Origin: Orbilia blumenaviensis
Lineage: Eukaryota > Ascomycota > Orbiliomycetes > Orbiliales > Orbiliaceae
DNA length: 64,000 bases
Assembly (NCBI GenBank): GCA_036872755.1
Contig: JAVHNS010000006.1
Location: 1,364,001 to 1,428,000, forward strand
Reading direction: 5' to 3'
Position 1 is the stretch's first letter; every line of letters begins with the position of its first letter. The notes under the pieces are model-generated. The model made no database searches and was not told the origin of the DNA. It saw nothing but the letters and a program-made list of their open reading frames with translations. Of the stretch, positions 61,901 to 64,000 are shown one piece after another. Made by a program: the position numbers and the translations under genes.

Positions 61901-63302
61901 TAACACTTGGTCTAGTGGGAAAGTTGCGCGGCCAATTGTAGATTCTATCATGTTCATTAATATGCTCCGCCGTCATGCCACAACTTGGAAAGTCGATGCT
62001 GGTATTCTTATCTTTACTTTGTTCTGTTGTAGTGATAGTGCTCCCTCTGGAACCCTCGGGACTAGATAAAGGCTGGACAGGGCACTATACAATACCACCG
62101 CTAAGACCTTGGGCGCGCCTATCGCTATTACGTTCACCCATGCACCACATAGTTCTGTTGTTGCTTCAGCTGCAACAAACGTAGCAAGCCCACCAGTGGG
62201 TAACCGTTTGTTCGCTTGGGGATATAGTAATCGAACACTGGCGTTTGGGTATTATCGTCTTACCGAGGGTGCGGTACAATTGACTCTTCACTAACATTGG
62301 GATCTTGAGGGTGCAGACCCTAATATCAATTATCGCGCCAGAGCTCCCTATACTATATTCTACCTCACTAGGCTTCAAAAGGGTGATAGTGCAGATTAGT
62401 TTCGTTTATTTTAGCGTAGAGTCGTCGATATATCCCTTGTGTTGCCCACGTTGGATTTCTTGTATGTCTGTGTGCTTCTGATGCCGAAAGCCTAAAAACG
62501 GCCCTTGATTCTAACCGACTGCTAAGCTTCTTGGAGCATTTGAAATTTGATCAACGATTGTGATCAGGCCATTATCAATCCTATGCAAACGGGCGGAAGA
62601 AATTTGACGTTCATTAGACCAACATGTTGGCAGTTAGCTTAAAGTTCTTGTCCCTCCGTTTCTCCGAGCCGGAACGAATTTCGTTTGACGACAATACGCC
62701 TGTGGTTTATGCAGGTGCCGGGTGTACCGGAATTTGAATTTTGCATATATTGGCTTGGAAGGGTGGGCTTTGAGGACAAACCCGCCGACGGCGCCACGTG
62801 AGATCGAGAATTTCGTTCCGCGGTAAATATTGACCTATCTCCCATGGTTCTAGCTTGGAATTCGGGAATACTAAGTTTTATCGGACACGTGAGACCGTGT
62901 CATCAATTGATTGTAATTGAAACCTAAAAATTAACTCGAAATCGTGAATTGAATCCATTCTAAGCCAGGAGATCAACCCCAAATTGATACCTGGGTGTAA
63001 ATACTCAGGTAAAAACAAATCGTCTGCCTTGTAAACCACCTACGTTGATCTTAACTTCCAGGGACTATGAGACCTAAAGCTTGTTCTAGATATCATCAAC
63101 TCATTCGTCTACGTAGCCTAGCCTTGTGTTTACGTAGCCCAAACTCTATACAAATTATCAGAATTATATCATACTACAAATAGTTACTAGACCACAAACA
63201 TCGATCAAGTAAATATATCTAAATACTGTTAACCATCAAGCAAGCGCCTTCATGACAGCAGCCTTTTTCAAAGATGGCATCACCTTTTGTACACAAACTT
63301 GA
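58841..63302. other. Long region with no supported gene
   Basis: About 4.5 kb. Frames at 59225-59542, 60806-61363 (minus) and 61764-62294 were examined. The segment starting at 61975 begins like a signal peptide (MLVFLSLLCSVVVIVLPL), and another frame at 62109-62294 looks protein-like, but I could not join them. The dinucleotide-rich palindrome TACATGTATACATGTA lies near 60606-60621. Confidence 0.4.
58877..58909 (+). repeat. Poly-A tract (33 A)
   Basis: Uninterrupted A run just upstream, on the minus strand, of the zinc-finger fragment; length may be inexact. Confidence 0.9.
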
Positions 63303-63725
63303 ATACGCCAGTATTACAGAACCCCTACGGACGAAAGCGCCACCCCGCCGCCAGCATACGACGACATTCAGGAAAAAGCTCCGGGCGTTTGCAATTGCGT
63401 CAGCGCCACAAATTTCAAAATGAGTATGGACGTTAAGTTTAAGCGGTATGCCAGAACACAACGGGATTTTAGATACGCCAATGCCCTTATTTTTATAAAT
63501 TTCATCATATACATAATATCTATATGCGGTTATTTTGCTGAGGTATATATCGAGGCTCGGGTTACGATAAACTCACGTACCCTGGAGATATGTCAAGCAT
63601 TCGGTGCGGCTTGCCTGTTAATCCCAGTCATTAAAGCGGCCATTTTTCGAGCATTTACAACATGCAAAATTGCATTAGCAACGCTGATGGCATTGGAGGG
63701 GAGCAGATTGAAAGCGGGAAACTAA
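63303..63725 (+). CDS. Small two-TM protein with PPPAY motif (start undefined)
   Basis: An open frame from 63303 to the stop at 63723-63725. The N-terminal part reads TPPPAYDDIQEKAPG, with a PPxY motif of the type bound by WW domains of Rsp5/Nedd4 ubiquitin ligases. Two hydrophobic helices follow (ANALIFINFIIYIISICGYF and CQAFGAACLLIPVIKAAIF), then a short basic tail. The only in-frame ATG inside the open stretch (63420) would lose the PPPAY motif. An ATG at 63252 is in frame but separated by a TGA, so an upstream exon with an AG acceptor near 63309-63319 is likely. Family unknown. Confidence 0.45.
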   Translation: MRQYYRTPTDESATPPPAYDDIQEKAPGVCNCVSATNFKMSMDVKFKRYARTQRDFRYANALIFINFIIYIISICGYFAEVYIEARVTINSRTLEICQAFGAACLLIPVIKAAIFRAFTTCKIALATLMALEGSRLKAGN

Positions 63726-64000
63726 TGTGAGAGTCTTGTCATGTTGGGTAGGAGGGGCACGCTTCAATTGCAAACTGATGGTAACGCTATAGCGCTAATG
63801 GGAAATGGCGCTTTGTGGATGGATACTGCTCCGGATAACCAGTCTTTGGACACGAAGGATGCATCTCAAATTCAGTTAGTATATCAGTTCAGTGGCTGGA
63901 TGAATTTTTCCATTTTTTTTTATATTTTATTTTATTCCAACAACCAACCAACCGCTATGATGAATGTGCCCACAAAGAAAAACATGCATGAAACATTCAT
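63726..64000. other. Window end, nothing recognised
   Basis: 275 bp of non-coding sequence, with a short T-rich run near 63910. Confidence 0.5.

Noticed and set aside
61764..62294. Possible secreted-protein gene
   Set aside because: A signal-peptide-like start (61975 on) and a protein-like second frame (62109 on) exist, but no consensus intron connects them.
1..64000. CRISPR arrays, bacterial-type operons, riboswitches or terminators
   Set aside because: Spliceosomal introns and gene families show a fungal nuclear genome; no spaced direct-repeat array was seen.

Overview
The window looks like nuclear DNA of a filamentous ascomycete (Pezizomycotina). Genes carry mostly short introns (53-141 nt) with GTAAGT-like donors. 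The families are fungal: Bcs1, an S6K-like AGC kinase, a fungal-type BTB protein and a MARVEL-like membrane protein. A roughly 24 kb stretch of repeats has been reduced to nearly pure A+T, as expected from repeat-induced point mutation (RIP). No species can be named from the sequence alone.

Left arm (1-23.8 kb, ordinary base composition). In order: an intronless leucine-rich-repeat protein (minus); a four-pass MARVEL-like membrane protein with a long hydrophilic tail (plus; its middle exons are uncertain); a BTB/POZ-type protein in three exons (plus); a ubiquitin-conjugating enzyme in three exons (minus); Bcs1, the mitochondrial AAA translocase (plus, divergent from the E2 gene); a small cysteine-rich presumably secreted protein in four exons (plus); and an AGC-family protein kinase in three exons (minus). 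Long stretches between them show no gene I can support.

Central block (23.8-54.4 kb). This is a nest of transposons. The outermost layer is a pair of ~93-bp inverted repeats (23795-23887 and 54341-54433), apparently the ends of one RIP-destroyed element of about 4.6 kb. Into it went three insertions of a single LTR retrotransposon family with 557-bp LTRs: full-length copy A (24652-40611, target duplication AATAA), a solo LTR in the opposite orientation (43169-43725, AATTT) and full-length copy B (44264-53796, TTTTT). All are heavily mutated C->T/G->A. Two later insertions are not mutated. One is a complete Ty3/gypsy chromovirus of 6841 bp inside copy A (25829-32669; the 330-bp LTRs look identical by eye; duplication ATTAT). 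The other is a 355-bp Helitron-like non-autonomous element inside copy B (52018-52372).

The chromovirus has gag and pol overlapping at TAATG next to an A7 run. Its pol reads protease, reverse transcriptase, RNase H, integrase and chromodomain. It has a Tf1-like self-priming signature, and a 291-codon antisense ORF downstream of pol with a Zn-cluster-like cysteine array. That antisense ORF is the most unusual coding feature here.

Right arm (54.4-64 kb). This is gene-poor: a three-exon small protein with a papain-like Cys-His-Asp arrangement (minus), a C2H2-like zinc-finger fragment (minus), a small two-TM protein with a PPPAY motif at the edge (plus), a perfect 58-nt inverted repeat, and several kilobases in which I recognise nothing.
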